From the NCBI GenBank assembly GCA_903881065.1, contig CAIRRW010000506.1, positions 1-34,108 of the forward strand: a DNA stretch of 34,108 nucleotides, written 5' to 3'. The stretch is from an uncultured Bacteroidota bacterium. GTDB lineage: Bacteria; Bacteroidota; Bacteroidia; 2-12-FULL-35-15. The notes under the pieces are model-generated. The model made no database searches and had not been told where the DNA came from. It saw nothing but the letters and a program-made list of their open reading frames with translations. Position numbers and translations under genes: made by a program. This document shows, in pieces, positions 6,863 through 16,462 of the stretch (positions are counted from its first letter, which is position 1; every line of letters starts with the position of its first letter).

Positions 6863-9800
6863 ATGGCTTTCAACAGAAGAGATCAAAAACTTAAAAGCAA
6901 TTTCTCGAAAATTACTATAAGCCTGGCGTCACCTGAAGCAATTCTGGAACGTTCAAGTGGTGAGGTAGTAAAGCCCGAAACCATCAATTACAGAACTTAC
7001 AAACCAGAAATGGGCGGATTGTTCTGTGAACGAATTTTTGGTCCGGTAAAAGATTGGGAATGTGCCTGTGGAAAATATAAACGTATTCGTTACAAAGGTA
7101 TTGTTTGTGACCGTTGTGGGGTAGAGGTAACGGAAAAGAAGGTTCGTAGAGAGCGTATGGGGCACATTGGTTTAGTTGTTCCTGTTGCACATATTTGGTA
7201 TTTCAAATCTTTGCCAAATAAAATAGGATATCTATTAGGTTTACCAACAAAAAAATTGGATACTATCATTTACTATGAGCGCTATGTAGTAGTAAATGCT
7301 GGTGTAAAAGCATCTGATGGTGTAAACTATCTTGACTTTTTATCTGAAGAAGAATATTTGAATATTCTTGAAACATTACCAAAAGATAATCAGCATTTGG
7401 ATGATGAAGACCCTAATAAGTTTATCGCTAAAATGGGTGCTGAGGCATTGCAGGAATTATTGAAGCGCGTAGATTTAGATGCTTTATCTTTCGACTTGCG
7501 AATAAAAGCAAATACAGAAACATCTCAACAACGTAAAAACGAAGCATTGAAACGTTTGCAAGTGGTTGAAAGTTTCCGTCATGCAAATGATCATGTTGAA
7601 AATCGTCCTGAGTGGATGATTGTAAAAATTGTACCTGTAATTCCACCGGAATTACGTCCGTTAGTTCCATTGGATGGCGGTCGTTTTGCGACATCTGACT
7701 TAAATGACTTATACAGACGTGTTATTATCCGTAACAACCGTTTGAAACGATTAATAGAAATTAAAGCTCCGGAAGTAATCTTACGTAACGAAAAACGTAT
7801 GTTACAGGAGTCTGTGGATTCATTATTTGATAACTCACGTAAATCGAATGCTGTGAAAACAGAATCGAACCGTGCTTTGAAATCACTTTCTGATTCATTG
7901 AAAGGTAAACAAGGTCGTTTCCGTCAGAACTTACTTGGTAAACGTGTAGATTATTCAGCACGTTCGGTAATTGTTGTAGGACCTGAATTGAAATTACACG
8001 AATGCGGATTGCCGAAAGATATGGCAGCAGAGTTATTCAAGCCATTCATCATTCGTAAAATGATTGAGCGAGGTATTGTTAAAACTGTTAAATCAGCAAA
8101 GAAAATAGTTGACAAGAAGGAGCCTGTAGTTTGGGATATTTTGGAAAACGTATTGAAAGGACATCCAGTTCTTTTGAATCGTGCTCCGACATTGCATAGA
8201 TTAGGTATCCAGGCTTTCCAACCAAAATTAATTGAAGGAAAAGCGATTCAGTTGCATCCTTTGACTTGTACTGCGTTTAACGCGGATTTTGACGGGGATC
8301 AAATGGCAGTTCACGTTCCATTGGGACATGCTGCAATATTGGAAGCTCAGTTATTAATGCTTGCTTCGCATAACATTTTGAACCCAGCTAACGGTGCTCC
8401 GGTAGCGGTACCTTCTCAGGACATGGTGCTTGGTCTGTATTACATGACCAAAGGAAAAAAATCTACTAAAGAAGAAAAAGTAAAAGGCGAAGGTCTTGTA
8501 TTTTATTCTGCAGAAGAAACTATTATTGCTTACAACGAAAAGAAAGTTGATTTGCATGCTTTTGTTAAGGTTCGTTTGCAAGTAAAAGAAGGCGGCAAAA
8601 TTGTTAATAAATTAATGGAAACTACTGTTGGTCGTATCTTGTTTAATCAAGTGGTACCGGTAGAAGTAGGTTACATTAATGAGCTATTGACTAAAAAATC
8701 TTTAAGAGATATTATCGGAACTATTGTTAAGGAAACAGGTATGGCTAAAACAGCTAAATTCCTTGATGATATTAAAGGCTTAGGTTATATGAGTGCATTC
8801 CGTGGCGGTTTATCATTTAACTTGGGAGACGTAATGATTCCTGAAGATAAACCGAAAATGATTGCAGATGCAAATGCTCAGGTGGAAGAAGTGGTAGGAA
8901 ACTATAACATGGGTTTCATCACTAATAATGAGCGTTACAATCAGATTATCGATATCTGGACACATACTAACTCACGTATTACTAAAAAAGTATTGGATAC
9001 ATTGACGAGCGATCGTCAAGGATTTAATCCGGTATTTATGATGTTGGATTCTGGTGCGAGAGGTTCAAAAGAACAGATTCGTCAGTTGGGCGGTATGCGT
9101 GGATTGATGGCGAAACCTCAAAAAGGTGCCGGCGGCGGTGAGATTATCGAAAACCCAATCCTTTCTAACTTTAAAGAAGGATTATCCATCCTTGAGTATT
9201 TTATTTCTACTCACGGTGCACGTAAAGGGCTTGCGGATACGGCGTTGAAAACAGCGGATGCAGGTTACTTAACCCGTCGTTTAGTGGATGTGGCTCAGGA
9301 TGTTATAATCACAATAGAAGATTGCGGTACATTACGTGGATTGATTGCTACTCCATTGAAGAAAAATGATGAAGTGGTTGAATCGTTATACGATAGAATA
9401 CTTGGAAGAACTGCAGTTCATGATGTTTATAATCCATTAACAGGTAAAAAGATTATTGCTTCAGGAGAAGAAATTACTGAAGATTATGCAAAACAAATTT
9501 CTGATTCTCCAATTGAGCAAGTAGAGATTCGTTCCGTATTGACCTGCGAAAGCAAAAACGGTGTTTGCGGTAAATGTTACGGACGTAACCTTGCTACAGG
9601 CAGAATGGTTCAGCGAGGTGAAGCAGTAGGTGTTATTGCTGCACAATCAATCGGTGAGCCGGGAACACAGTTGACATTACGTACATTCCACGTTGGAGGT
9701 GTTGCGGGTGGCTCTGTTGCTTCTTCTAAAATAGAAGCTAAATACGATGGTATCCTTGAAATAGATGAGTTGAAAACAGTAAAACGTAAATCAGGAAAAG

Positions 9801-11158
9801 AAATGGTTGACGTTGTTATCGGCCGTTCTGCTGAGATGCGCATTATTGATGCTACTACTAAAATTGTATTGACTACAGGAAATATTCCTTACGGTTCACA
9901 GGTTTATGTGACTGGAAATACAAAAATCAAAAAAGGTACTTTGATTTGTGACTGGGATCCATACAATGCTGTAATTGTGTCTGAATTCGGTGGTAAACTT
10001 GAATTTGATAATATCGAAGAAGGCATTACTTTCCGTGAAGAATCGGATGAACAGACAGGATTTAAGGAAAAAGTGATTGTTGAAAGTCGTGATAAATCCA
10101 AGAACCCTGCAATCAGAATTATTGCAAACAAAGAGGTTTTACGTACCTATAACATTCCGGTGAGTGCACACGTTATTGTAAATGACGGAGCGAAAATAGA
10201 GCCGGGACAAATACTTGTTAAGATTCCTCGTTCGTCAGGTAAATCAGGCGATATTACAGGTGGTTTACCACGTGTAACTGAGTTGTTCGAAGCACGTAAC
10301 CCAAGTAACCCAGCTGTGGTTTCTGAAATTGACGGTATTGTTTCTTTCGGAAAAATCAAACGTGGTAACCGTGAGGTATACGTAGAATCGAGAACTGGTG
10401 AGCGTAAAACATATCTTGTACAGTTGAGTAAACACATACTTGTTCAGGAAAACGACTTTATCAAAGCCGGTGAGCCGCTTTGCGACGGTGCAATTACTCC
10501 TAGCGATATACTTGCGATAAAAGGACCTACTGCGGTTCAGGAATATTTAGTGAATGAGGTGCAGGAAGTTTACCGTTTGCAAGGTGTGAAAATCAATGAT
10601 AAACATTTCGAAGTAATTGTTCGTCAGATGATGAGAAAAGTGGATATCAGCGAAGCTGGAGATTCTACTTTCCTTGAAAAACAATTGATAAACAAAGCAA
10701 CGTTTATGGAAGAAAACGATAACCTGTATGCTAAAGTAGTGATACTTGATGCAGGCGAATCGACTCTTTATAAAGCAGGCCAGATTATCAGTGCGCGTAA
10801 ATTAAGAGATGAAAATGGCTCGTTGAAACGCAGAGATATGAAACTTATTGAAGCTCGCGAAGCTATGCCGGCTACATCCAATGCGGTGTTGCAGGGTATT
10901 ACACGTGCTTCGTTGCAAACCAACAGCTTTATGAGTGCTGCATCGTTCCAGGAAACTACAAAAGTATTGAACGAGGCTGCTGTGAGCGGAAAAGTGGATC
11001 ATTTGCTTGGATTGAAAGAAAACGTAATTGTTGGACATTTAATACCTGCAGGTACCGGCTTGAGAGCTTATGATAAGATGATTGTTGGATCTCAAGAAGA
11101 GATGGATAAATTGATGGCTTCGAAAAAAGAAGCTATGGAAGTGGAAGATGATGAATAG
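6863..11158 (+). CDS. rpoC: DNA-directed RNA polymerase subunit beta-prime
   Basis: 1431 residues, full length. It carries the catalytic magnesium triad NADFDGD at residues 473-479 (D475, D477, D479). The N-terminal zinc ribbon has cysteines C67, C69, C82 and C85. The second zinc site includes C895, C902 and C905 in CESKNGVCGKCYG. The trigger-loop region with GEPGTQLTLRTFHVGG follows. The C-terminus is acidic. The gene starts at an ATG 99 bases after rpoB across an inverted repeat and ends 45 bases before a strong terminator, so it is the last gene of the operon. Confidence 0.98.
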   Translation: MAFNRRDQKLKSNFSKITISLASPEAILERSSGEVVKPETINYRTYKPEMGGLFCERIFGPVKDWECACGKYKRIRYKGIVCDRCGVEVTEKKVRRERMGHIGLVVPVAHIWYFKSLPNKIGYLLGLPTKKLDTIIYYERYVVVNAGVKASDGVNYLDFLSEEEYLNILETLPKDNQHLDDEDPNKFIAKMGAEALQELLKRVDLDALSFDLRIKANTETSQQRKNEALKRLQVVESFRHANDHVENRPEWMIVKIVPVIPPELRPLVPLDGGRFATSDLNDLYRRVIIRNNRLKRLIEIKAPEVILRNEKRMLQESVDSLFDNSRKSNAVKTESNRALKSLSDSLKGKQGRFRQNLLGKRVDYSARSVIVVGPELKLHECGLPKDMAAELFKPFIIRKMIERGIVKTVKSAKKIVDKKEPVVWDILENVLKGHPVLLNRAPTLHRLGIQAFQPKLIEGKAIQLHPLTCTAFNADFDGDQMAVHVPLGHAAILEAQLLMLASHNILNPANGAPVAVPSQDMVLGLYYMTKGKKSTKEEKVKGEGLVFYSAEETIIAYNEKKVDLHAFVKVRLQVKEGGKIVNKLMETTVGRILFNQVVPVEVGYINELLTKKSLRDIIGTIVKETGMAKTAKFLDDIKGLGYMSAFRGGLSFNLGDVMIPEDKPKMIADANAQVEEVVGNYNMGFITNNERYNQIIDIWTHTNSRITKKVLDTLTSDRQGFNPVFMMLDSGARGSKEQIRQLGGMRGLMAKPQKGAGGGEIIENPILSNFKEGLSILEYFISTHGARKGLADTALKTADAGYLTRRLVDVAQDVIITIEDCGTLRGLIATPLKKNDEVVESLYDRILGRTAVHDVYNPLTGKKIIASGEEITEDYAKQISDSPIEQVEIRSVLTCESKNGVCGKCYGRNLATGRMVQRGEAVGVIAAQSIGEPGTQLTLRTFHVGGVAGGSVASSKIEAKYDGILEIDELKTVKRKSGKEMVDVVIGRSAEMRIIDATTKIVLTTGNIPYGSQVYVTGNTKIKKGTLICDWDPYNAVIVSEFGGKLEFDNIEEGITFREESDEQTGFKEKVIVESRDKSKNPAIRIIANKEVLRTYNIPVSAHVIVNDGAKIEPGQILVKIPRSSGKSGDITGGLPRVTELFEARNPSNPAVVSEIDGIVSFGKIKRGNREVYVESRTGERKTYLVQLSKHILVQENDFIKAGEPLCDGAITPSDILAIKGPTAVQEYLVNEVQEVYRLQGVKINDKHFEVIVRQMMRKVDISEAGDSTFLEKQLINKATFMEENDNLYAKVVILDAGESTLYKAGQIISARKLRDENGSLKRRDMKLIEAREAMPATSNAVLQGITRASLQTNSFMSAASFQETTKVLNEAAVSGKVDHLLGLKENVIVGHLIPAGTGLRAYDKMIVGSQEEMDKLMASKKEAMEVEDDE

Positions 11159-11203
11159 TTCATTGGTTCATAAGTTGATTGGTTAACTAGTCAATAGAAG
11201 TAT

Positions 11204-11240
11204 AAAAAGAGGGATGACGAAAGTTGTCCCTCTTTTTTTT
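11204..11240 (+). terminator. strong rho-independent terminator after rpoC
   Basis: AAAAAGAGGGATGAC (11204-11218) pairs with the sequence 11223-11237 through G-C, A-T and two G-U pairs. A GAAA (GNRA) tetraloop at 11219-11222 closes the stem and eight T residues follow. This is the end of the rplK-rpoC transcript. Confidence 0.9.
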
Positions 11241-11292
11241 ATTCGTTTAAGTATTACTCATTTTTCTCAATTTTTTTCTTTACAGAAATGAA

Positions 11293-11481
11293 AACCGGAC
11301 GTTCCAGTCGCACAGCCGGAACTTCGGGAAGTTCAGCCCGATTGTTCAGCCGCCCAGCCGGAACATCGGGCAGCTCAGCCGGACTATCCAGACACCCAGC
11401 CGGACAATCCAGACGCCCAGCCAGAACATCGGGCAGCTCAGCCGAACCGTCCAGACGCCCAGCCGGAACATTCGGCAGGAA
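11293..11481. repeat. GC-rich 21-bp tandem array (nine units)
   Basis: Nine consecutive 21-bp units start at 11293 and every 21 bases to 11461. There are two unit types: A contains CCGGAACATCGGGCAGCTC and B contains CCGGACTATCCAGACGCCC. The order is B A B A B B A B A. The block is far richer in G and C than its surroundings. Because 21 is divisible by three, frames stay open on both strands (79 codons from 11288 on +, 85 codons ending at 11254 on -), giving heptapeptide repeats such as AGTSGSS. I do not annotate these frames as genes. From 11482 to 11672 I see nothing beyond AT-rich spacer. Confidence 0.85.
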
Positions 11482-11672
11482 GAATAATAGCACGAACTTG
11501 CTTAAAATCAAGTCCTTGTTCGAGTAACGCGATACTTCGAGGCTCTGCTTCAGGGTTATTCTTTTTTTCTCTTTTATTCATTCTCTCTTTATTTTGACAT
11601 AAGCAAAATAGAATAAATAATAAAAAAGTACTTTCCGTAATTGCCCGTTATTTCCGTCATTCAACTTATTTT

Positions 11673-11704
11673 TTTGTATATAATAATTTAATGAACTAAC
11701 TTTG
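11673..11704 (+). promoter_or_regulatory. promoter of the type IX substrate / PorP-SprF unit
   Basis: TTTG (11673-11676), a 20-base gap, then TAACTTTG (11697-11704) match the Bacteroidota -33/-7 pattern. The predicted start near 11711 gives a leader of about 35 bases to the ATG at 11745, supporting that start over an upstream GTG. Confidence 0.65.
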
Positions 11705-11744
11705 AGAGTTATTAATAGTGCAAAGGCTTTTGTTATATACAAGA

Positions 11745-14700
11745 ATGAAGATATATTACTTTACATATTTTTTACTGGTTATCTTCCTTTCTAGTATTGA
11801 TAAAGGTTATGCCATCGGCATAAAATCTCCGCATCTGGAGTCTGCAATTAAATTTACCGAAAATAAAAAACAATGGGATAAACAAATTCTCTATCGTGCT
11901 CAATTGGATGGTGGGGTTCTTTTCCTCGAAAAGAATTGTTTCACCTATAGTTTCTATGATAAGGAAACGCTCCGCGAAAATCATATAGGAAATTATAAAA
12001 AGGCATCAACAAAAAAGAATGCACCTATACATTCACATGCTTTCAGAATGACTTTTATTAATGCTGAGAAATCTCCAAAAGTGTCGTCAACAAAGGTAAC
12101 AACTGATTACTGCAATTATTATATAGGTAATGATGAGAAGAAGTGGGCAGGTAATGTAAAAAATTATCGTGAGGTAAATTATAAAGGTTTGTATCGTGGC
12201 ATTGATATGCAAATTGAGGGCATGGAGAACACTGTGAAATATAATTTCATAGTGGCTCCTCATGCAAATACCAACGAAATTATATTGTTATATGAAGGAC
12301 TTGAAAAAATTTATCTTGATAAAGGAGCTTTAAATTTTGTTACTTCTGTAAACCAAATGCAGGAGCAGCCGCCTGTTACGTATCAAATTATTGAAGGAAA
12401 AAAGGTAATGGTGAATTGCGAATTTGTTTTAGAAAACAATACAGTACATTTTAATTTTCCGGAAGGGTATGATAAAAATAAAGAACTGATAATAGATCCA
12501 GTGCTTGTGATGGCTTGTTCTTCCGGTTCATTTGCAGATAATTTTGGAATGACTGCTACTTATGATTCACGCGGAAATTTATATTCGGGTGGTACTTGTT
12601 TCGGACAGGGATTTCCTACTACGCTTGGAGCGTATGATACTGTATATAATGGATTGGTGCAGCAAGGAAGAACGGATGTGGTGATAACAAAATATGATTC
12701 GGCAGGTACAGCTTTAGTTTACTCTACCTACTTAGGTGGTGCTACCGGAACAGAAATAGTAACAAGTCTGGTAGTTGACTACCAAAATAATTTACTGCTA
12801 TACGGAGCCACCGGTTCGTCTGATTTTCCTACCAGTACCACTGCTTACGACCAAACATTTAATGGCGGAACTTATTTAAGTTTTGTTGCAAATGGAACTA
12901 GATTTAATGGCGGAACAGATATTTATATTGCTAAATTTAATGCGACAGGCACTTCCTTATTAGCATCTACTTATATTGGCGGTAGTGGCAATGATGGTGT
13001 AAATAATAATAACGATACACTTTATATTCCTTCGTGGGGGGTGTATGAATATCCGCTGGACTCGCTGCAATACAACTATGGCGACCAATACAGAGGAGAG
13101 ATAAATGTGGATGCTTCGGGCAACGTTTATATTGCGAGTTCAACACGGTCAGCAGATTTTCCTATTGTAAATGGTTTTGATAATTCACTAGGCGGAAAAC
13201 AGGATGCGGTGGTTTTTAAAATGAACAGTAATTTATCTCAGCTAATATGGAGTACTTATCTTGGCGGAACGGATAATGATGCAGGGTATGCTTTGGTGCT
13301 GGATGATTCGCTTAATTTATATGTAACAGGAGGGACAAGGAGCAATAATTTTCCGACTACAGCAGGAGTTTTAAAGCCTAATTACTGTGGAGGGAAAGCA
13401 GATGGATATATTACGAAGATAAAAAAGGATGGTTCGGCAATTCTGAATTCTACCTATTGGGGTACTGCCAGCTACGACCAGAGTTACTTTGTACAACTGG
13501 ATCAGAATTCAAATGTATATGTTGTTGGTCAGTCGGAGGGCGCAATGCCAATAACACCGGGTGTTTACAATAATCCAAATAGTGGACAGTTTATTACAAA
13601 AATGAACAGCACCTTGAGTACACTTGTGTTTTCAACTGTTTTCGGAAATGGAAATGGTTTGCCAACTATTTCTCCTGCTGCATTTTTAGTTGATGATTGT
13701 GGTAATATTTATATGACAGGGTGGGGTGGAAATATTATTACCGGTGCTCCTACTTATAATATGCCGCTAACGCCGAATGCTATTCAGCCAACAAATCCAG
13801 ATGGTTTTAACTTTTATTTATTTGTGCTTACTACCAATGCAGCTTCATTGAATTATGCAACTTATTTTGGAGGAGCGCAAAGTAGAGAGCACGTTGATGG
13901 TGGCACGAGCAGGTTTGATAGAAAGGGAGTAGTGTACCAATCGGTATGTGCAGGTTGTCAGGGACATGATGATTTTCCTGTGAAGCCTGGTTGCTGGCCG
14001 TATACAAGTCCAAATTATACTGCTACCACAGGAATCAATTTTGCAAGTAATTGTAATAACGGAACATTCAAATTTGATTTTCAAGTTCCACCTATTACTG
14101 CTGTTTTCAGCGCAGATAGTCTGAAAGGCTGTGCGCCATTCTCCGTTACTTTTCATAATCAAAGTACTTCATGGGGAAATTATTTATGGAACTTTGGAAA
14201 TGGCGATACTACTTCAACAATATTCAATCCAACTCATGTGTTTAATACAGCAGGTACCTATCCCGTAACTTTATTTGTAAATAACGGAACTTGTTCCTCT
14301 AAAGATACAGCTATACATACTGTGATAGTTTATCCGCCAATCACCAGTGATTTTAATTTTGTAAATCCGCCTTGCACCAATACTGTTGTTTTTAAAGATT
14401 CATCTTATGCTTCACCTGCTGTGTGGCAATGGAATTTTGGTGATGGCAGTTCTACATCAACGCTTCAAAATCCTACACATATATATGCTACATCTGGAAA
14501 TTATAATGTAACACTTATAACAGCAAATGCTTTTGGTTGCAAGGATACAACAGTAATTAATTTTGATAATCTTTCAGGAGTAAGTGTCAATCCTTCTACA
14601 AGTATATGTACGGATAACAGTACGCAGTTATCTGCATTAGGCGGAATAGCTTATCATTGGTCGCCTTCGGCAGGTTTGAGCAATACTGCTATTCCCAATC

Positions 14701-15341
14701 CTACTGCTAATCCTGCAGTAACTACCAGTTACAGTGTAAATGTAACGTATGTTACAGCGCATCATGATACTTGTTCGCAGATATTGACTACAACAGTTTC
14801 AGTGTTTACACCCAGTACTTTCCCTCTTTCGGCAACCACCAATAAAGACACTATCACTCAGGGACACTCAACAATAATACATGCTGTTACAGATACGACG
14901 CTTTCAATACAATGGAGTCCGGCTAACGGGTTGAGTAGTGCAACGTCGTTTAATCCTGTTGCATCACCTTCTGTTACCACTACTTATACTGTTACAATTA
15001 CTGATTCATCAGGTTGTCCGAAAAATGCATTTATAACAATTTATGTTATCTCCATGAAATGTAATTCCGATGACGTGTTTGTTCCTAATACGTTTACACC
15101 CAATGGTGATGGGAAGAATGATATATTATACGTAAGGAGTAATAGTGTACAGGAAATTTATTTTGCCGTTTATAATCGTTGGGGAGAAATGGTATTTGAA
15201 ACCAATGATATTCATAAAGGATGGGATGGCATTTACAAGGGAGAGTTGGCGAATACTGATGTTTATGCATGGTATGTAACTGCAAAATGTTACAATGGCG
15301 ATGAGGTGAAGAAGAAAGGAAATGTAACATTAGTTAGGTGA
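11745..15341 (+). CDS. secreted PKD/beta-propeller protein with type IX (type B) sorting domain
   Basis: 1198 residues from the ATG at 11745, which opens a signal peptide (MKIYYFTYFLLVIFLSSI, then a polar GYA). A frame from a GTG at 11718 would put nine residues before it and start almost at the predicted transcription start. After an N-terminal domain with FTENKKQWDKQI (DUF7948-like) come SBBP-type propeller repeats (TYLGG, ADFPI and similar, about residues 270-700). Two PKD domains follow (LWNFGNGDTTS and WQWNFGDGSST, about 786-940), then two Ig-like repeats with WSP motifs. The last 95 residues are a gliding-motility-associated C-terminal domain (FVPNTFTPNGDGKND, YNRWGEMVFE, GWDG), the type B signal for type IX secretion. 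It is likely a surface or released adhesin-like protein. The partner PorP/SprF gene follows after nine bases. Confidence 0.93.
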   Translation: MKIYYFTYFLLVIFLSSIDKGYAIGIKSPHLESAIKFTENKKQWDKQILYRAQLDGGVLFLEKNCFTYSFYDKETLRENHIGNYKKASTKKNAPIHSHAFRMTFINAEKSPKVSSTKVTTDYCNYYIGNDEKKWAGNVKNYREVNYKGLYRGIDMQIEGMENTVKYNFIVAPHANTNEIILLYEGLEKIYLDKGALNFVTSVNQMQEQPPVTYQIIEGKKVMVNCEFVLENNTVHFNFPEGYDKNKELIIDPVLVMACSSGSFADNFGMTATYDSRGNLYSGGTCFGQGFPTTLGAYDTVYNGLVQQGRTDVVITKYDSAGTALVYSTYLGGATGTEIVTSLVVDYQNNLLLYGATGSSDFPTSTTAYDQTFNGGTYLSFVANGTRFNGGTDIYIAKFNATGTSLLASTYIGGSGNDGVNNNNDTLYIPSWGVYEYPLDSLQYNYGDQYRGEINVDASGNVYIASSTRSADFPIVNGFDNSLGGKQDAVVFKMNSNLSQLIWSTYLGGTDNDAGYALVLDDSLNLYVTGGTRSNNFPTTAGVLKPNYCGGKADGYITKIKKDGSAILNSTYWGTASYDQSYFVQLDQNSNVYVVGQSEGAMPITPGVYNNPNSGQFITKMNSTLSTLVFSTVFGNGNGLPTISPAAFLVDDCGNIYMTGWGGNIITGAPTYNMPLTPNAIQPTNPDGFNFYLFVLTTNAASLNYATYFGGAQSREHVDGGTSRFDRKGVVYQSVCAGCQGHDDFPVKPGCWPYTSPNYTATTGINFASNCNNGTFKFDFQVPPITAVFSADSLKGCAPFSVTFHNQSTSWGNYLWNFGNGDTTSTIFNPTHVFNTAGTYPVTLFVNNGTCSSKDTAIHTVIVYPPITSDFNFVNPPCTNTVVFKDSSYASPAVWQWNFGDGSSTSTLQNPTHIYATSGNYNVTLITANAFGCKDTTVINFDNLSGVSVNPSTSICTDNSTQLSALGGIAYHWSPSAGLSNTAIPNPTANPAVTTSYSVNVTYVTAHHDTCSQILTTTVSVFTPSTFPLSATTNKDTITQGHSTIIHAVTDTTLSIQWSPANGLSSATSFNPVASPSVTTTYTVTITDSSGCPKNAFITIYVISMKCNSDDVFVPNTFTPNGDGKNDILYVRSNSVQEIYFAVYNRWGEMVFETNDIHKGWDGIYKGELANTDVYAWYVTAKCYNGDEVKKKGNVTLVR

Positions 15342-15350
15342 AATTGAAAG

Positions 15351-16385
15351 ATGAAAAGAGTAGTGATAATATTATTTATTTGTTTTTCTTCTCTTTTCTG
15401 GAGCGGAGCAGGAGGTGATTTGTCTGCACAGGATATTCATTTTTCTCAGTTTAATGCTTCTCCTCAAAATTTAAATCCTGCACAAACAGGTTTATTTAAT
15501 GGTGATTGGCGATTTGTTGGAAACATTAGAAGTCAATGGGCTGCTGTGCCTGTGCCCTACCGAACGCTTTCTGTTTCTGCAGATAATCGATTGAAAAAAG
15601 ACTTTGCGGGAGGAACCATTGCGGTGGGATTAATTGTAAATACTGATAAGTCCGGCGATTCCAAATTAAGTACAACCAATGTTTATCTCTCACTATCATA
15701 TATAAAAAAGTTGACAAAGGACTCTACACACTTTATTTCCATTGGAGTACAACCTGGCGCTACAACAAAAAATTTCAATCCTTCGGCTTTAACATTTGAT
15801 AGTCAGTATGACGGCGATAGTTTTAATCCTGCATTACCTACTGGTGAAAACTTTACAAATTATAGAATAACTTATTTTGATATTGGGGCAGGATTGGCTT
15901 ATTTATATAGAAAAAATAACAGGTTGTTTGCAAATATTGGTGTTTCGGCATTGCATCTTACTCAGCCTAAAGAATTATTTTTCGGCAGTAGCAGCAGCCA
16001 ATTGGATATTAAAACTGCCGTAAGCAGTATTGTTGAATTCCCTGTTTCGGAGAAGCTGGATGTGGTGCCAACTGTCTTATATCAACATCAAGGAACGTAT
16101 AACGAAACAGTAGCTGGAGGATTTGCAAAATATTATTTAGCCCATGAAGATGGCATGACATCAGCGATTGCCTTGGGAGGTTTCTATCGTATTAAAGATG
16201 GTTTTATTGTTGCTGCGAATATGGATTATCGGAATTTCAATATAGGAATAAGTTATGATGTGAATACTTCTAAACTTATTGCGGCAACAAATCATAGAGG
16301 AGGATTTGAAGTTTCAGTGATTTATATCTTCAGAAAAATTGTTCCTTTTGTTGCGAAAAAAAGAGTCTGTCCTATTTATATGTAG
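15351..16385 (+). CDS. PorP/SprF family type IX secretion outer-membrane protein
   Basis: 344 residues with an N-terminal signal sequence (MKRVVIILFICFSSLFW, cleavage near LSAQD). Family hallmarks DIHFSQFNASPQNLNPAQTG and NIRSQWAAVPVPYRT follow, then alternating beta-strand segments of an outer-membrane barrel. Members of this family work with individual type B substrates of the type IX system; SprF with SprB in Flavobacterium is the known case. Placement nine bases after a large type B substrate strongly suggests this barrel serves that protein. It is a paralogue type found in many copies per genome, so it need not be the core PorP. Confidence 0.93.
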   Translation: MKRVVIILFICFSSLFWSGAGGDLSAQDIHFSQFNASPQNLNPAQTGLFNGDWRFVGNIRSQWAAVPVPYRTLSVSADNRLKKDFAGGTIAVGLIVNTDKSGDSKLSTTNVYLSLSYIKKLTKDSTHFISIGVQPGATTKNFNPSALTFDSQYDGDSFNPALPTGENFTNYRITYFDIGAGLAYLYRKNNRLFANIGVSALHLTQPKELFFGSSSSQLDIKTAVSSIVEFPVSEKLDVVPTVLYQHQGTYNETVAGGFAKYYLAHEDGMTSAIALGGFYRIKDGFIVAANMDYRNFNIGISYDVNTSKLIAATNHRGGFEVSVIYIFRKIVPFVAKKRVCPIYM

Positions 16386-16410
16386 GTAACTGGTCACGAT
16401 TTAATTTAAC

Positions 16411-16446
16411 TTATCCTCCACTTATAATTTTTATGTGGATAATTTA
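16411..16446. terminator. weak stem between convergent genes
   Basis: TCCAC (16417-16421) pairs with GTGGA (16435-16439), with A-T rich flanks and T runs on both sides. It lies between the stop of the PorP/SprF gene and the end of the opposing TPR membrane gene, where a two-way terminator would be expected. The stem is short, so support is modest. Confidence 0.35.
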
Positions 16447-16462
16447 TTTTACAGAAAATAGA

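Noticed and set aside
11288..11527. 79-codon gene on + and 85-codon gene on - across the GC-rich array
   Set aside because: The 21-base repeat keeps several frames open by arithmetic; both strands are equally open, no start signals are convincing, and no protein family is recognised.
11718..11744. Upstream GTG start for the type IX substrate
   Set aside because: It would begin only about seven bases after the predicted transcription start, and the ATG at 11745 opens a proper signal peptide.
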